Below are positions 7,484 to 15,527 of a stretch of DNA of 64,000 nucleotides, one piece after another; within the stretch, counting starts at the first letter, position 1, and the number at the start of each line of letters is the position of its first letter. The notes under the pieces are model-generated. The model searched no databases, was not told the origin of the DNA, and saw only the letters and a program-made list of their open reading frames with translations. Origin of the DNA: Candidatus Aenigmatarchaeota archaeon (GTDB lineage Archaea; Aenigmatarchaeota; Aenigmatarchaeia; QMZP01; JAFGSV01); the NCBI GenBank assembly GCA_016931255.1, contig JAFGFG010000008.1, positions 1-64,000 on the forward strand, in the 5' to 3' direction. A program made the position numbers and the translations under genes.

Positions 7484-7940
7484 TTTCTTCCTTAAGCTCA
7501 TTCATTTCAAAAAGCTCTGCAGCGTACATTCCTATCTTCATCTCAGTGGACTCGTCAAGCTCACCGTTGAGCTTGCCCAGCCTGTGGCCGATATAGTCCC
7601 TGATTACAGGCGCGAAATCATCTGTGCCTATGTATTCCATGACAATTTCCGTTACGAGCGTCCTGTAATCGCTCTGGTTTATGTCCCACTGGTCGTATCC
7701 GAATTTCTCAGCCAGCTGGTATATCCTGAAGAAGTTTTGCATGTGGTCATCCTTTGCCAGAAAATTTGCCACGTTTTTTGGTGTCACTGAAAATATTTTT
7801 CTGAGAGAGAGGACATCAATACTGTTGATTCCGTCAGTGTATGAAGGGCCAGGCGTCCCGTTCTTGTATTCAGGGAATGCTGTGTAGAAGGCGGCATCTA
7901 TTATATGACTGGTTGCAGGACTCTTTTCATTCAGGTGCAT
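7455..7940 (-). CDS. hypothetical protein
   Basis: The 161-residue protein is acidic and mostly helical by composition, with no membrane segment, signal peptide or cysteine cluster. I do not recognise a family. The C-terminal half (ELDESTEMKIGMYAAELFEM) is strongly helical. It overlaps the 3' end of apt tail to tail. Codon use and the regular frame make it more likely real than a shadow. Confidence 0.55.
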   Translation of the reverse strand: MHLNEKSPATSHIIDAAFYTAFPEYKNGTPGPSYTDGINSIDVLSLRKIFSVTPKNVANFLAKDDHMQNFFRIYQLAEKFGYDQWDINQSDYRTLVTEIVMEYIGTDDFAPVIRDYIGHRLGKLNGELDESTEMKIGMYAAELFEMNELKEEITRLQSPQA

Positions 7941-7979
7941 TACATATTATAAATTCGGGAAAATAAAAAACTTTCCTTT

Positions 7980-8189
7980 TCAGTCGTCTATTTTCACGAT
8001 TTTTCGCTTGCTTGTCAGGCCGGAGACGAAGCGTACATCCCTGTTGAAATGCTTCTTCAGAAGCTTCAGCACAGCTATATTGGCTTTGTTGTCCTTTGCG
8101 GGAGCTTTCACCTTCACAGTGAGAATACCGTCCTTTTCGGACACCTCTTCTGTTCCCGCATTCGCTGTTACCCTGATTTCCCTTTTCAT
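7980..8189 (-). CDS. DUF167/UPF0235 (YggU-like) protein
   Basis: The 69-residue protein matches the short DUF167 family: a strand-rich start (REIRVTANAG), the conserved KVKAPAKDNKANIAVLKLL core and the SGLTSKRKIVKI ending. The family is widespread but its biochemical role is unknown. It lies 8 bases downstream of the DNA glycosylase and is probably co-transcribed with it. Confidence 0.85.
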   Translation of the reverse strand: MKREIRVTANAGTEEVSEKDGILTVKVKAPAKDNKANIAVLKLLKKHFNRDVRFVSGLTSKRKIVKIDD

Positions 8190-8197
8190 TCATGCAC

Positions 8198-8818
8198 CTA
8201 CTTCAGCACCTTCCCTGTTTCCATGTACCAGAGGTAGAGGTCAAGCTCGGCCATATTCATTCCTGCGGATTTTCCCAGATTCCTGAGGATATTCTCTATT
8301 TCGATATATTTCTTTGGCGTTATTGTCTTTGGTCTTTCAATGAGACTATTTCTGACGAGTATGTCGACTATGTGGAAGTCCACTATGGCAAGTTCATTGA
8401 ACCCAATATTCCTAAGGAAGTGGCTCGCTTCCTTGTATCCGAGGCCTTTGACATTTTTCACGAGCCAGTTTCTGGCATCATTTCCCGACTTACTCAATAC
8501 TTCATCGAAAGAGTCCATGTGCTTTCTTGCGCTGACTATGTATCCTGCACGGGCTTCAGGGAACCTGTGTCCAAGCTTCCTGAGCATTGAGGCAAGCTCT
8601 TCCCTCGGAAGTTTCAGGAAGCCATCCCCGATAGACTTCTGTATACGTATCCCGCCCTCGGCGCTGTAATTCGCAGTGAGCAGGCAGAAGCAAAGCTCTT
8701 TGAACAGCTTCTCAGCCTTCCCTTTTCCAAGCTCCCTGAATTCCCCAAGCCGCTTGTCGACTGTCGCTTTCAGGACACCTTTCCTGATTTCCTTTATTTC
8801 AGCTGCGAGACTCTCCAT
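8198..8818 (-). CDS. ogg: Ogg2-type 8-oxoguanine DNA glycosylase/lyase
   Basis: The 206-residue protein has the archaeal Ogg2 form of the helix-hairpin-helix glycosylase fold. The hairpin VKGLGYKEASHFLRNIG carries the catalytic lysine, and the conserved aspartate follows in ELAIVDFHIVDIL. It lacks the N-terminal domain of Ogg1, as expected for Ogg2. It excises 8-oxoguanine and nicks the abasic site by beta-elimination. The role fits a genome that also invests in peroxide and superoxide defence. Confidence 0.88.
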   Translation of the reverse strand: MESLAAEIKEIRKGVLKATVDKRLGEFRELGKGKAEKLFKELCFCLLTANYSAEGGIRIQKSIGDGFLKLPREELASMLRKLGHRFPEARAGYIVSARKHMDSFDEVLSKSGNDARNWLVKNVKGLGYKEASHFLRNIGFNELAIVDFHIVDILVRNSLIERPKTITPKKYIEIENILRNLGKSAGMNMAELDLYLWYMETGKVLK

Positions 8819-8890
8819 TAAACCACCTGTAAATAGAGGTTAACTTATTCTTAATATTTTAAACCTGTTCTTTTAATCCAATAAACCATT

Positions 8891-9814
8891 TCACTGTTCA
8901 GGCTTTTTGCTGATATTCTTTAGCTTATTTTTAAGCTCAATCATCTTCAGTTCCCTGCCTATGGCAAGCTTGTTGATTTTTTCAAGTTCGCTGTTTGCAT
9001 CTTCAACAGCTTTTTTTGCATTACTTGCGATTACATTCGCATCCTCAAGCTCAGTAATTTTCGTCTCGATTTTTTTTATCATTACGTTAAGCGACCTTGA
9101 AAGGCTTCCTATCTCGTCTTTCCTATTCAGTAGATTATTATCGATACCTCTTTTCATTCTTCCTTCTGCAACATCATTCGCAATCTTGGAAAGCCTTATA
9201 ATCGGCACTGTCATTTTCTCGGAGAATAAGATTGCAAAAATAATGCATGATAATATGACAACAAGCGTCAGTACCGATATCATTATGATTATAATGTTGT
9301 ATGTATTGTCTACATTTTTCTGAATTATTTCTACGTATTTTAGTTCTTTTACCATAAGGCTCGCTGTATTTTCAATGACGAAGAATTTTTTGAGAAGCAT
9401 ATCGTTGTAGTATGATGCTGCTGCCGTTAAGTTGCCTTTTCTGATTTCTTCAATGCCTGAATCGCATTTTCCGATTATATCTATAATTGTGTTTTTCAGT
9501 CCAGTGTAGCTTATTTTGCTCTGGTCATAGACGATTGTTTTATCGAGCCTTGATATGGTGTCCAGTATCGAGTCGCGCTGCTCTTTGTATAGCGCATACC
9601 TTTCTGTACTTCCCGGTGCAAATACAACTCTGTAGTAATTCTCTATTAATTCAGGGACAGTTTCCGTGAATGTGTTTTCGAGTATCAGGTTGTCTGAGAG
9701 ATTTTTGTATTCCGTAATGGTGTAGAAAAATAGAAGTACGAAACTTGTGATTACTGCCGTGAGAAGCGATATTATTAAAAGAAATGCCAGTATTAGCCTC
9801 AGCCAAATTTTCAT
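8891..9814 (-). CDS. membrane sensor protein with HAMP domain and coiled coil, no output domain
   Basis: The 307-residue protein has two membrane helices (about 5-31 and 172-196) around an extracellular helical sensor region. A HAMP linker (about 197-250, with the MTVPIIRLSKIAND start) and a C-terminal coiled coil (about 250-300) follow. No kinase, cyclase or methyl-accepting domain follows, so the chain stops where an output domain is expected. It lies 45 bases downstream of the sugar-binding lipoprotein and is probably its membrane partner. The architecture is seen; partnership and function are inferred. Confidence 0.75.
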   Translation of the reverse strand: MKIWLRLILAFLLIISLLTAVITSFVLLFFYTITEYKNLSDNLILENTFTETVPELIENYYRVVFAPGSTERYALYKEQRDSILDTISRLDKTIVYDQSKISYTGLKNTIIDIIGKCDSGIEEIRKGNLTAAASYYNDMLLKKFFVIENTASLMVKELKYVEIIQKNVDNTYNIIIIMISVLTLVVILSCIIFAILFSEKMTVPIIRLSKIANDVAEGRMKRGIDNNLLNRKDEIGSLSRSLNVMIKKIETKITELEDANVIASNAKKAVEDANSELEKINKLAIGRELKMIELKNKLKNISKKPEQ

Positions 9815-9859
9815 TTAACAACCTCTGATGAATATAAGGAATTTGCTCTATAAAAAGCG

Positions 9860-10939
9860 TCATACTGCTGGCGGTCTTTGATCCTCTGGTATGTTCTGGT
9901 ATACATTTTCGTAATTCTGGAAACCATCTTCTATGACAGTGTCAATGATGTTGTCCTTTGTCACTGCCACGACATCAAGCAGGTAAGACGGTACGTCTTC
10001 TTGTCCGTTGTTCACAACATTATTTGTGTTTATTATTTCCCCATTTGCCGCCGCAACTGCCATTTCTGCTGCCTTGTATGCGATGTCTTTTATGGGCTTG
10101 TATACTGTTACAGTCTGCGTTCCTTCCACAATGCTCTGGCATGCGGCAAGTGATGCGTCCTGACCGGAAACAGGAACAGTTCCTGCAAGCCCGAACTCGT
10201 TCAGTGCCAGTATAATGCCTGATGCCGTGCCGTCGTTCGCTGCAATAACGGCATCAATCCTGCCGCCATTTTCATTAAGGTAATTTTTCATGGTTTCATA
10301 AGCCAGTTCTGGCAACCATCCCTTTGTAAAGTTATCGAGAACAATGTTTATGTCACCGCTGTCTATCAAAGGCTGGAGTACATTGAATGAGCCTTCCTTC
10401 AGAAGAAATGCGTTGTTGTCCGTCGGCGACCCGCCTATGTATGCGAAGTTGCCTTTGCTCACAACATTCACTACTTCCTGCGCCTGCTGTTCTCCAACTT
10501 TAACATTGTCGAATGATATGTAATAATCAAGATTGCAATCCTTTATCAGCCTGTCGTACGCTATCACCTTTATGCCTGCCTCGTGTGCTTTGTCTATAAT
10601 GTAGGATGCCTTCTCACCGTCATGTGCCACAACTACAAGGACATCGACTCCCTGAAGTATCATGTTTTCTGCCTGCCTGTTCTGAAGGTCCGCATCGTCG
10701 TCTGCTGACATTATGTTGACTTCTGCGCCAAGTTCGTTTGCCCTTTCTATGAACAGGTCGCGATCGCTTGTCCATCTCTCTACCCTGAATGACGCCATAG
10801 ATAATCCTATCACTATTCTGTCATCATCTGATATTTTTTCTGTTACATCTGTCTCCTGAATGCATCCTGAGGCCAGGACAAGAACGAATATCCCCATAAT
10901 CAGCGGGAATTTCACCAGCATTTTCATGCAAGATTCCAT
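9860..10939 (-). CDS. xylose/ribose-type periplasmic sugar-binding lipoprotein
   Basis: The protein of about 359 residues has a lipoprotein signal ending LASGC and a type I periplasmic-binding fold closest to XylF/RbsB (IVIGLSMAS, NMILQGVDVLVVVAHD, DAVIAANDGTASG, VPVSGQDAS). The start at 10939 is chosen because TTTTTAA lies about 25 bases upstream, fitting a leaderless transcript; an ATG at 10984 lies above that TATA box. No ABC permease or ATPase genes are nearby. The next gene is a HAMP sensor, suggesting sugar sensing rather than uptake. Confidence 0.8.
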   Translation of the reverse strand: MESCMKMLVKFPLIMGIFVLVLASGCIQETDVTEKISDDDRIVIGLSMASFRVERWTSDRDLFIERANELGAEVNIMSADDDADLQNRQAENMILQGVDVLVVVAHDGEKASYIIDKAHEAGIKVIAYDRLIKDCNLDYYISFDNVKVGEQQAQEVVNVVSKGNFAYIGGSPTDNNAFLLKEGSFNVLQPLIDSGDINIVLDNFTKGWLPELAYETMKNYLNENGGRIDAVIAANDGTASGIILALNEFGLAGTVPVSGQDASLAACQSIVEGTQTVTVYKPIKDIAYKAAEMAVAAANGEIINTNNVVNNGQEDVPSYLLDVVAVTKDNIIDTVIEDGFQNYENVYQNIPEDQRPPAV

Positions 10940-11039
10940 AATATATATTCTATTGGTATGCTTAAAAAGAATATATGAATGCATATTGTCGGCGTTTCAT
11001 TTATTGATTCACTGCATTTCCCGATGATATCGTCAGATG

Positions 11040-11414
11040 TTATACTTTCCACAGACCATGCAGGTTGCAGAACTCCCTCGCCTGAACGGCTTCAGCTTCT
11101 ATATCAAATTCTGCTATCGGTTTTTCACCCGGACCCAGGAACTTCCTGCATGAGAGTCCGTCAGCGAAGACTTCTATCCATTCGATGTAGTGTTCCTTTT
11201 CCATCGGATGCTCCACAGAGCCGACCTTCACAATAATGCCGTTTTCCGTCTTCTCTATGACCGGTACATGTTTTTCTCTCACAGCATCAACTGTGTTCTC
11301 CTTCATGAGCTGCATAGGCTGGCCGCAGCATACGAGTTCACCCGGACCTGCATGAACCACTTCCGTGATGTTTCCGCATACATTGCATTTGTAAACCTCT
11401 CTTAATTGCGTCAT
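11040..11414 (-). CDS. dfx: desulfoferrodoxin (superoxide reductase)
   Basis: The 124-residue protein is a two-iron superoxide reductase. Cys10, Cys13, Cys29 and Cys30 form the desulforedoxin-type centre. His49, His69, His75, Cys116 and His119 are the ligands of the catalytic His4-Cys iron. It reduces superoxide to hydrogen peroxide without making oxygen, typical of anaerobes. GGAGG stands 8-9 bases before the ATG at 11414, which fixes the start; an upstream in-frame ATG at 11531 lies inside trxB. It is last in the redox operon. Confidence 0.93.
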   Translation of the reverse strand: MTQLREVYKCNVCGNITEVVHAGPGELVCCGQPMQLMKENTVDAVREKHVPVIEKTENGIIVKVGSVEHPMEKEHYIEWIEVFADGLSCRKFLGPGEKPIAEFDIEAEAVQAREFCNLHGLWKV

Positions 11415-11430
11415 TTTATTACCTCCAAAA

Positions 11431-12339
11431 TCAATCCTTTTCAGCCAGGTACTTGGCGACTTTGAGAAGCGCCATCGTTCCCTGGCCTGCTGATATAACA
11501 TACTGGTATTCGCTTCCGGACACGCAGTCACCTGCTGCGAATATGCCAGGAGTCGTGGTCCTTCCGTGGCAGTCTATTTTTATGTGACCTGTCTGGTCCA
11601 TTTCAACAACGTTCCTGAACAGCTCCGTGTTCGGCACACGTCCTATCTCTATTATCACCCCGCGGACTTTCAGCTCGACTTCCTTTCCGTCTTTCTCGTA
11701 TTTCAGGGAACTGACCATTGCGTCTCCTTTTATCTCCTTCGTGTCCGCGTTGAATATGATTTCCACCTTGGGGTTTTTCTTTACCCTCTCTATGAGGTAT
11801 TCATGCCCGCGGAACTCGCCTCCGCGGACAATCAGGTAAATTTTACTGGCTATGTCCTTCATGAAGTCTGCCGCTTCAAGCGCTGAGTTGCCTCCGCCGA
11901 CTATTGCCACGTCCATTCCGCTGAAGACCGGGCCATCGCATACCGAGCAGTAGGCGACGCCCTTGTTCGCGAATTTCTCTTCCCCCGGAACTCCGAGCTT
12001 CCGTGCCTTTGAGCCGACTGCTACTATCACGGTTTTCGTATCATAGCTGCTTTTGTCGGTGATGACAGTAAAAGTGTCCCCTTTCTTCCTGACATCTCTG
12101 ACAGTCTCATTTTTGACTTTGACTTTGTTGTATTCGAGCTGCTCAAGCATGGTCTTCCTGAAGTCGAATCCCGTGGTCCTGACGATTCCGGGGTAGTTCA
12201 GCACTTCCCCGCTCACTAGAAACTGGCCGCCTGTGTCAGTTGACAGTATCTCGAATTTCATTACTTTCCTTGCAGCGTATATTGCCGCAGTCATCCCGGC
12301 TATGCCGGCCCCGATTATAATTGTATCGTACATAATCAT
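11431..12339 (-). CDS. trxB: thioredoxin-disulfide reductase
   Basis: The 302-residue FAD/NAD(P)H flavoprotein has the first dinucleotide fold [10 protein letters not shown], the redox pair Cys131/Cys134 (CSVC, where CATC is commoner), the second fold [10 protein letters not shown] and the C-terminal FAD segment GIFAAGDC. It recycles thioredoxin- or glutaredoxin-like proteins. The natural partner is the NrdH-type glutaredoxin encoded two genes upstream. The ATG at 12339 overlaps the gdh stop (ATGA), indicating translational coupling. Confidence 0.92.
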   Translation of the reverse strand: MIMYDTIIIGAGIAGMTAAIYAARKVMKFEILSTDTGGQFLVSGEVLNYPGIVRTTGFDFRKTMLEQLEYNKVKVKNETVRDVRKKGDTFTVITDKSSYDTKTVIVAVGSKARKLGVPGEEKFANKGVAYCSVCDGPVFSGMDVAIVGGGNSALEAADFMKDIASKIYLIVRGGEFRGHEYLIERVKKNPKVEIIFNADTKEIKGDAMVSSLKYEKDGKEVELKVRGVIIEIGRVPNTELFRNVVEMDQTGHIKIDCHGRTTTPGIFAAGDCVSGSEYQYVISAGQGTMALLKVAKYLAEKD

Positions 12340-13442
12340 TTGGCGTTCCTTATCCTTTCGACTGCTATCTTCGTGGCGCATTCCCTCGGCGTGCTGCATT
12401 TGCTTTTGCTGAACCTCTCAAGGACGTATTTCGTGTTCTCACGGATTTTCTTTTCAACCATCTCGAACATCTCTTTCTCAGTCCCGCCTGTGTGCTCCAC
12501 GTATGACGATATCACGCCTCCTGCATTGGCAACGAAGTCCGGCACCACGAGTATTCCCTTTTCCTGTGCAAGCTTCTCGGTCTCATGCGTCATTGGTATG
12601 TTGCTTCCCTGGACTATCAGCCTGAATTTCAGCTTCGGTACGTCCGACGCACTTATCAGGTCAGGAACTGCGGCTGTTATGAGGACATCAGCCTTCACCT
12701 CAAGTATGTCCTCGCAGCATGTTCCTTGTCCTGGTATATAATTTACCACAGATCCGGTCTTCTTCTTGACATCCGCCAGCTTTTTGAAGTCTATTCCGTC
12801 TGCATTGTATATGACACCCCTGCTGTCTGATACAGCAACGAGCCTGCATCCGCATCTCTCTGAAAGGAACTTGGCAACGAACCACCCCACGTTTCCGAAA
12901 CCTTCTATTGCGACAGTGGATTTGCTCAGGTCTATTCCCGCGTGCTCTGCTGCCACAACTGTTGCATGATAGACACCGAACCCTGTTGAGCCGAGCTCAT
13001 GCGGAAGCCCGCCCATCTTCTTGGGCTTGCCAGTCGCAGACCTCCTGTAGCCATTGGCTTCCACGAACCATTCTATTTCCTTCTCGGCCATGTTCATATC
13101 GGGTGCAGCTATGTACTTCTTCGGGCTGACGATACTTATAGCCCTGGAAAATGCCTTCACTAATTCTTCTTTCTTCTTCGGCGTCATCTTCCTGTCATCA
13201 GCCACTATTCCGGACTTCGCGCCTCCGAATGGAAGACCGGCGAGTGCGTTCTTCAGCGTCATCGCGCGAGCAAGCCTTGCCACCTCTTCAACTGTGACAG
13301 TGGGTGTCATCCGTATACCGCCCTTGCCCGGGCCAAGTGTTGTGTTGTCTATCACTGTAAAGCCTTTCATTCCGGTCTTGGGGTCGTACACTGTGAGAAC
13401 CGTCTCAGGTCCGAACTCGTCATTGGCTATCATAAGTTCCAC
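12336..13442 (-). CDS. gdhA: glutamate dehydrogenase family enzyme
   Basis: The 368-residue protein has the Glu/Leu/Phe/Val dehydrogenase fold: the catalytic lysine region GLPFGGAKSG, AAPDMNM, the Rossmann segment AIEGFGNVG and VVPDFVANAGGV near the C-terminus. It is about 45 residues shorter at the N-terminus than common archaeal glutamate dehydrogenases, so glutamate specificity is probable, not certain. It interconverts glutamate and 2-oxoglutarate plus ammonia. It is unexpected in a redox operon; supplying NAD(P)H is a possible reason (inference). Confidence 0.85.
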   Translation of the reverse strand: MELMIANDEFGPETVLTVYDPKTGMKGFTVIDNTTLGPGKGGIRMTPTVTVEEVARLARAMTLKNALAGLPFGGAKSGIVADDRKMTPKKKEELVKAFSRAISIVSPKKYIAAPDMNMAEKEIEWFVEANGYRRSATGKPKKMGGLPHELGSTGFGVYHATVVAAEHAGIDLSKSTVAIEGFGNVGWFVAKFLSERCGCRLVAVSDSRGVIYNADGIDFKKLADVKKKTGSVVNYIPGQGTCCEDILEVKADVLITAAVPDLISASDVPKLKFRLIVQGSNIPMTHETEKLAQEKGILVVPDFVANAGGVISSYVEHTGGTEKEMFEMVEKKIRENTKYVLERFSKSKCSTPRECATKIAVERIRNAK

Positions 13443-13446
13443 TTCA

Positions 13447-13686
13447 TTACTTTATCTTCTCTATTTCTCTTTCTATCGCATGCCTGTCAAACCCTATGAT
13501 TGTCTTTCCGTTTATCTCCATCTGGGGAACTCCCATCTGGCCGGATTTTTCGACCATTTCCCTTGCTGCCTCAACATCCTGTGCGACATTTATGTCCCTG
13601 AACTCAACACCTTTCTCGGTGAGGAATTCCTTGAGCATGTGGCAGTACGGGCATGTTGGCGTACTGTAAACCTTAACTTCTGACAT
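13447..13686 (-). CDS. glutaredoxin/NrdH-like redox protein
   Basis: The 79-residue thioredoxin-fold protein has the active site Cys12-Pro-Tyr-Cys15, the cis-proline in MGVPQM and a GFDR C-terminal loop. Size and motif fit NrdH/glutaredoxin-like proteins that take electrons from thioredoxin reductase. A strong AAGGAGG site precedes the ATG. It lies 4 bases upstream of gdh in the redox operon and is the likely carrier between TrxB and peroxiredoxin. Confidence 0.88.
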   Translation of the reverse strand: MSEVKVYSTPTCPYCHMLKEFLTEKGVEFRDINVAQDVEAAREMVEKSGQMGVPQMEINGKTIIGFDRHAIEREIEKIK

Positions 13687-13736
13687 ATCAACCCCTCCTT
13701 TAAATGAATTAAATCATGATAGGGGAGCAGGCGGAC

Positions 13737-14228
13737 CTACTCTCTCTTTCCAAGTGCCTGGTCTAACATCATCAGGCCATTAACGGATTTTCCTACCATC
13801 TTGAGTTTGTCAACAATCTCTTTGGCGGATGCTTCCTCTTCAACCTGCTCGTCGATGAACCATTTGAGCATGGACATCGTTGCCTTGTCGCCTGCTTTCA
13901 TTGCAGTGTCGTGAAGCTTGTTTATGCAGCCTGTTATGTACTTCTCGTGCTTGTAAGCTGCTTCAAAGGCTGCAAGCGGTGAAGACCACTTTACAGCTGG
14001 CTTCTTCATTGCATCGAAGATTGCAGCTCCGCTACGGTCGAACAGATAGCTGTAGAACCTCATTGCGTGGGCCCTTTCCTCGTTGGCCTGCTTCTTCATC
14101 CAGTTGGCGAACCCCTTGAGATTCTCACCTTCGAAATAAGCGGACATCGCGAGATAAAGGTATTCCGATGCGAGCTCCTCATTCATATGCACGTTGACAG
14201 CGTTTTCCATATTCTTTGTTATTTCCAT
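13737..14228 (-). CDS. ftn: ferritin (iron-storage protein)
   Basis: The 163-residue four-helix protein has the ferritin di-iron ligands: Glu in NEELASEYLYL, the EERAHAM helix, and Glu residues in helix 3 and in DEQVEEEASA. It oxidises Fe(II) and stores Fe(III) in a 24-mer shell, consuming peroxide or oxygen and limiting Fenton chemistry. AAGGAGG stands 8 bases before the ATG. It follows the Cys-rich micropeptide in the redox operon. Confidence 0.93.
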   Translation of the reverse strand: MEITKNMENAVNVHMNEELASEYLYLAMSAYFEGENLKGFANWMKKQANEERAHAMRFYSYLFDRSGAAIFDAMKKPAVKWSSPLAAFEAAYKHEKYITGCINKLHDTAMKAGDKATMSMLKWFIDEQVEEEASAKEIVDKLKMVGKSVNGLMMLDQALGKRE

Positions 14229-14281
14229 AATAATTCCTCCTTTTCGAAATATAATAAAATTCTCTATTTAGTTTATCTGTC

Positions 14282-14329
14282 TTAGCAACTGCAGCAACAA
14301 CAGCATAATTCCTTCTTCTTTTCTGGCAT
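14282..14329 (-). CDS. 15-residue cysteine-rich micropeptide
   Basis: Between peroxiredoxin and ferritin an ATG at 14329 opens a 15-codon frame encoding MPEKKKELCCCCCSC followed by TAA. Six of the last seven residues are cysteine. A near-perfect TAGGAGG Shine-Dalgarno, overlapping the peroxiredoxin stop, lies 8 bases upstream. It is as strong as those of the flanking genes, so translation is likely. The Cys tail could bind a metal or act as a thiol buffer (inference). I know no family for it. Confidence 0.55.
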   Translation of the reverse strand: MPEKKKELCCCCCSC

Positions 14330-14340
14330 TCAATTACCTC

Positions 14341-14904
14341 CTATATTTTTCCTACAAGGTCAATACCAGGCTTCAGTGTATCCTTTCCCGGTGTCCAGCT
14401 TGCCGGACACACAAGACCTTTGTGCTCATTCACGAATTTCGCAGCCTGGAACTTCCTTAATGTTTCTTTGATATTTCTACCTATATCATTATCGTGCATT
14501 TCCACGGATTTTACAATACCTTCGGGGTTTATTATGAATGTTCCCCTCAGTGACATTCCCTCGTTTTCTATGTAAGTGCCGAATTTTCTGGACATCTTTC
14601 CTGTCGGGTCTGCCAGCATGGGGTATTTTATCTTCTTTATCGCATGGGAATTGTCGTGCCATGCCTTGTGCGAGAACGCGGTGTCTGTGCTCACGCTCAG
14701 TATCTCCGCTCCATTCTTCGTAAACTCTTCGTGATGCTCGGCTGCCTCTTCCAGTTCAGTAGGGCAGACGAACGTGAAGTCCGCAGGATAGAATAAAATG
14801 ACAGTCCACCTTCCCTTGTAGTCGTAAAGGCTGACTTTTCTGATTTCACCTTCATGGTATGCATCCAGCTGCATTTCCGGTATCTTATCACCAACGCTTA
14901 ACAT
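14341..14904 (-). CDS. 2-Cys peroxiredoxin (AhpC/Prx1 type)
   Basis: The 187-residue thioredoxin-fold peroxidase has peroxidatic Cys47 in the FVCPTE motif and resolving Cys166 in GLVCPASW. It reduces hydrogen peroxide and alkyl hydroperoxides using a thiol donor, here probably the operon's TrxB/glutaredoxin pair. GAGGTGA precedes the ATG. It is the first gene of the redox operon and is divergent from an Lrp-type regulator. The shared 70-base gap has a central TATA-like palindrome usable in both directions. Confidence 0.93.
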   Translation of the reverse strand: MLSVGDKIPEMQLDAYHEGEIRKVSLYDYKGRWTVILFYPADFTFVCPTELEEAAEHHEEFTKNGAEILSVSTDTAFSHKAWHDNSHAIKKIKYPMLADPTGKMSRKFGTYIENEGMSLRGTFIINPEGIVKSVEMHDNDIGRNIKETLRKFQAAKFVNEHKGLVCPASWTPGKDTLKPGIDLVGKI

Positions 14905-14956
14905 TTAATCACCTCAATTTTCATATGAATTTTATTTCAGATAAGTATATAAAGAA

Positions 14957-14988
14957 GTTCGAATATATAAATATTATGGTTCGAATAT
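14957..14988 (+). promoter_or_regulatory. direct repeats, likely operator of Lrp-type regulator
   Basis: GTTCGAATAT occurs twice (14957-14966 and 14979-14988), 22 bases apart, or two helical turns. The second copy overlaps the start of the regulator gene. A TATATAAA element at 14945-14952 sits just upstream. The arrangement suits autoregulation by the Lrp-type dimer and could also affect the divergent peroxiredoxin operon (inference). Confidence 0.5.
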
Positions 14989-15398
14989 CAAACTTAATGA
15001 TTATAGAAGCTCTCAAGAAGAATGCCAGGATATCCTATGTGGAGCTCGCCAGAAGGTTCGGTGTCACGGAGACAGCTGTGAGGAAGCGTATACGCAAACT
15101 GGAGGAAGAGGGCGTGATACGCGGATATACGATTGACATCGACCCAAGGAAGCTGGGCATGGAGGTCACTGCCACCATAGGGATTGACACCACTCCGGAG
15201 CGCTACATACATGTCATAGATGAGCTCAGGAAAATGGAAGATGTCCGTGCCATAAGAAGGTCCACGGGAGACCATATGATAATGATAGACGTCTGGTTCA
15301 CGAGCTCCGGCGAGCTGACGGAATTCGTAAAAATGATAGAAAAACTGCCCGGTGTCACGAAGACATGCCCTGCAATAATAACGGACTGCATAAAGTAG
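14976..15398 (+). CDS. Lrp/AsnC family transcriptional regulator
   Basis: The 140-residue protein has an N-terminal helix-turn-helix (ISYVELARRFGVTETAVRKRI) and a C-terminal ligand-binding RAM domain (VTATIGIDT...). The start at 14976 is preferred because the TATA box at 14945-14952 predicts a transcript starting at or just before it; upstream codons would lie above the promoter. Its position divergent from the peroxiredoxin operon makes it a candidate redox or metabolic regulator of that operon. The effector is unknown. Confidence 0.88.
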   Translation: MVRISNLMIIEALKKNARISYVELARRFGVTETAVRKRIRKLEEEGVIRGYTIDIDPRKLGMEVTATIGIDTTPERYIHVIDELRKMEDVRAIRRSTGDHMIMIDVWFTSSGELTEFVKMIEKLPGVTKTCPAIITDCIK

Positions 15399-15527
15399 CT
15401 ATTACCACCAACATACTGACAGAATTCTGTACAATTCACTGAATTTTTACATGCTTTCCGGCGTCATAACTATACCTCTGGATACTATTTAATTAATTAA
15501 TAAAAGAGCCTGCAGACAATAGATGTT

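Noticed and set aside
15419-15430. Palindrome ACAGAATTCTGT between the Lrp gene and smc as a chromosome-site motif
   Set aside because: A single 12-base palindrome in a short gap has no second copy nearby and no supporting context, so no role was assigned.
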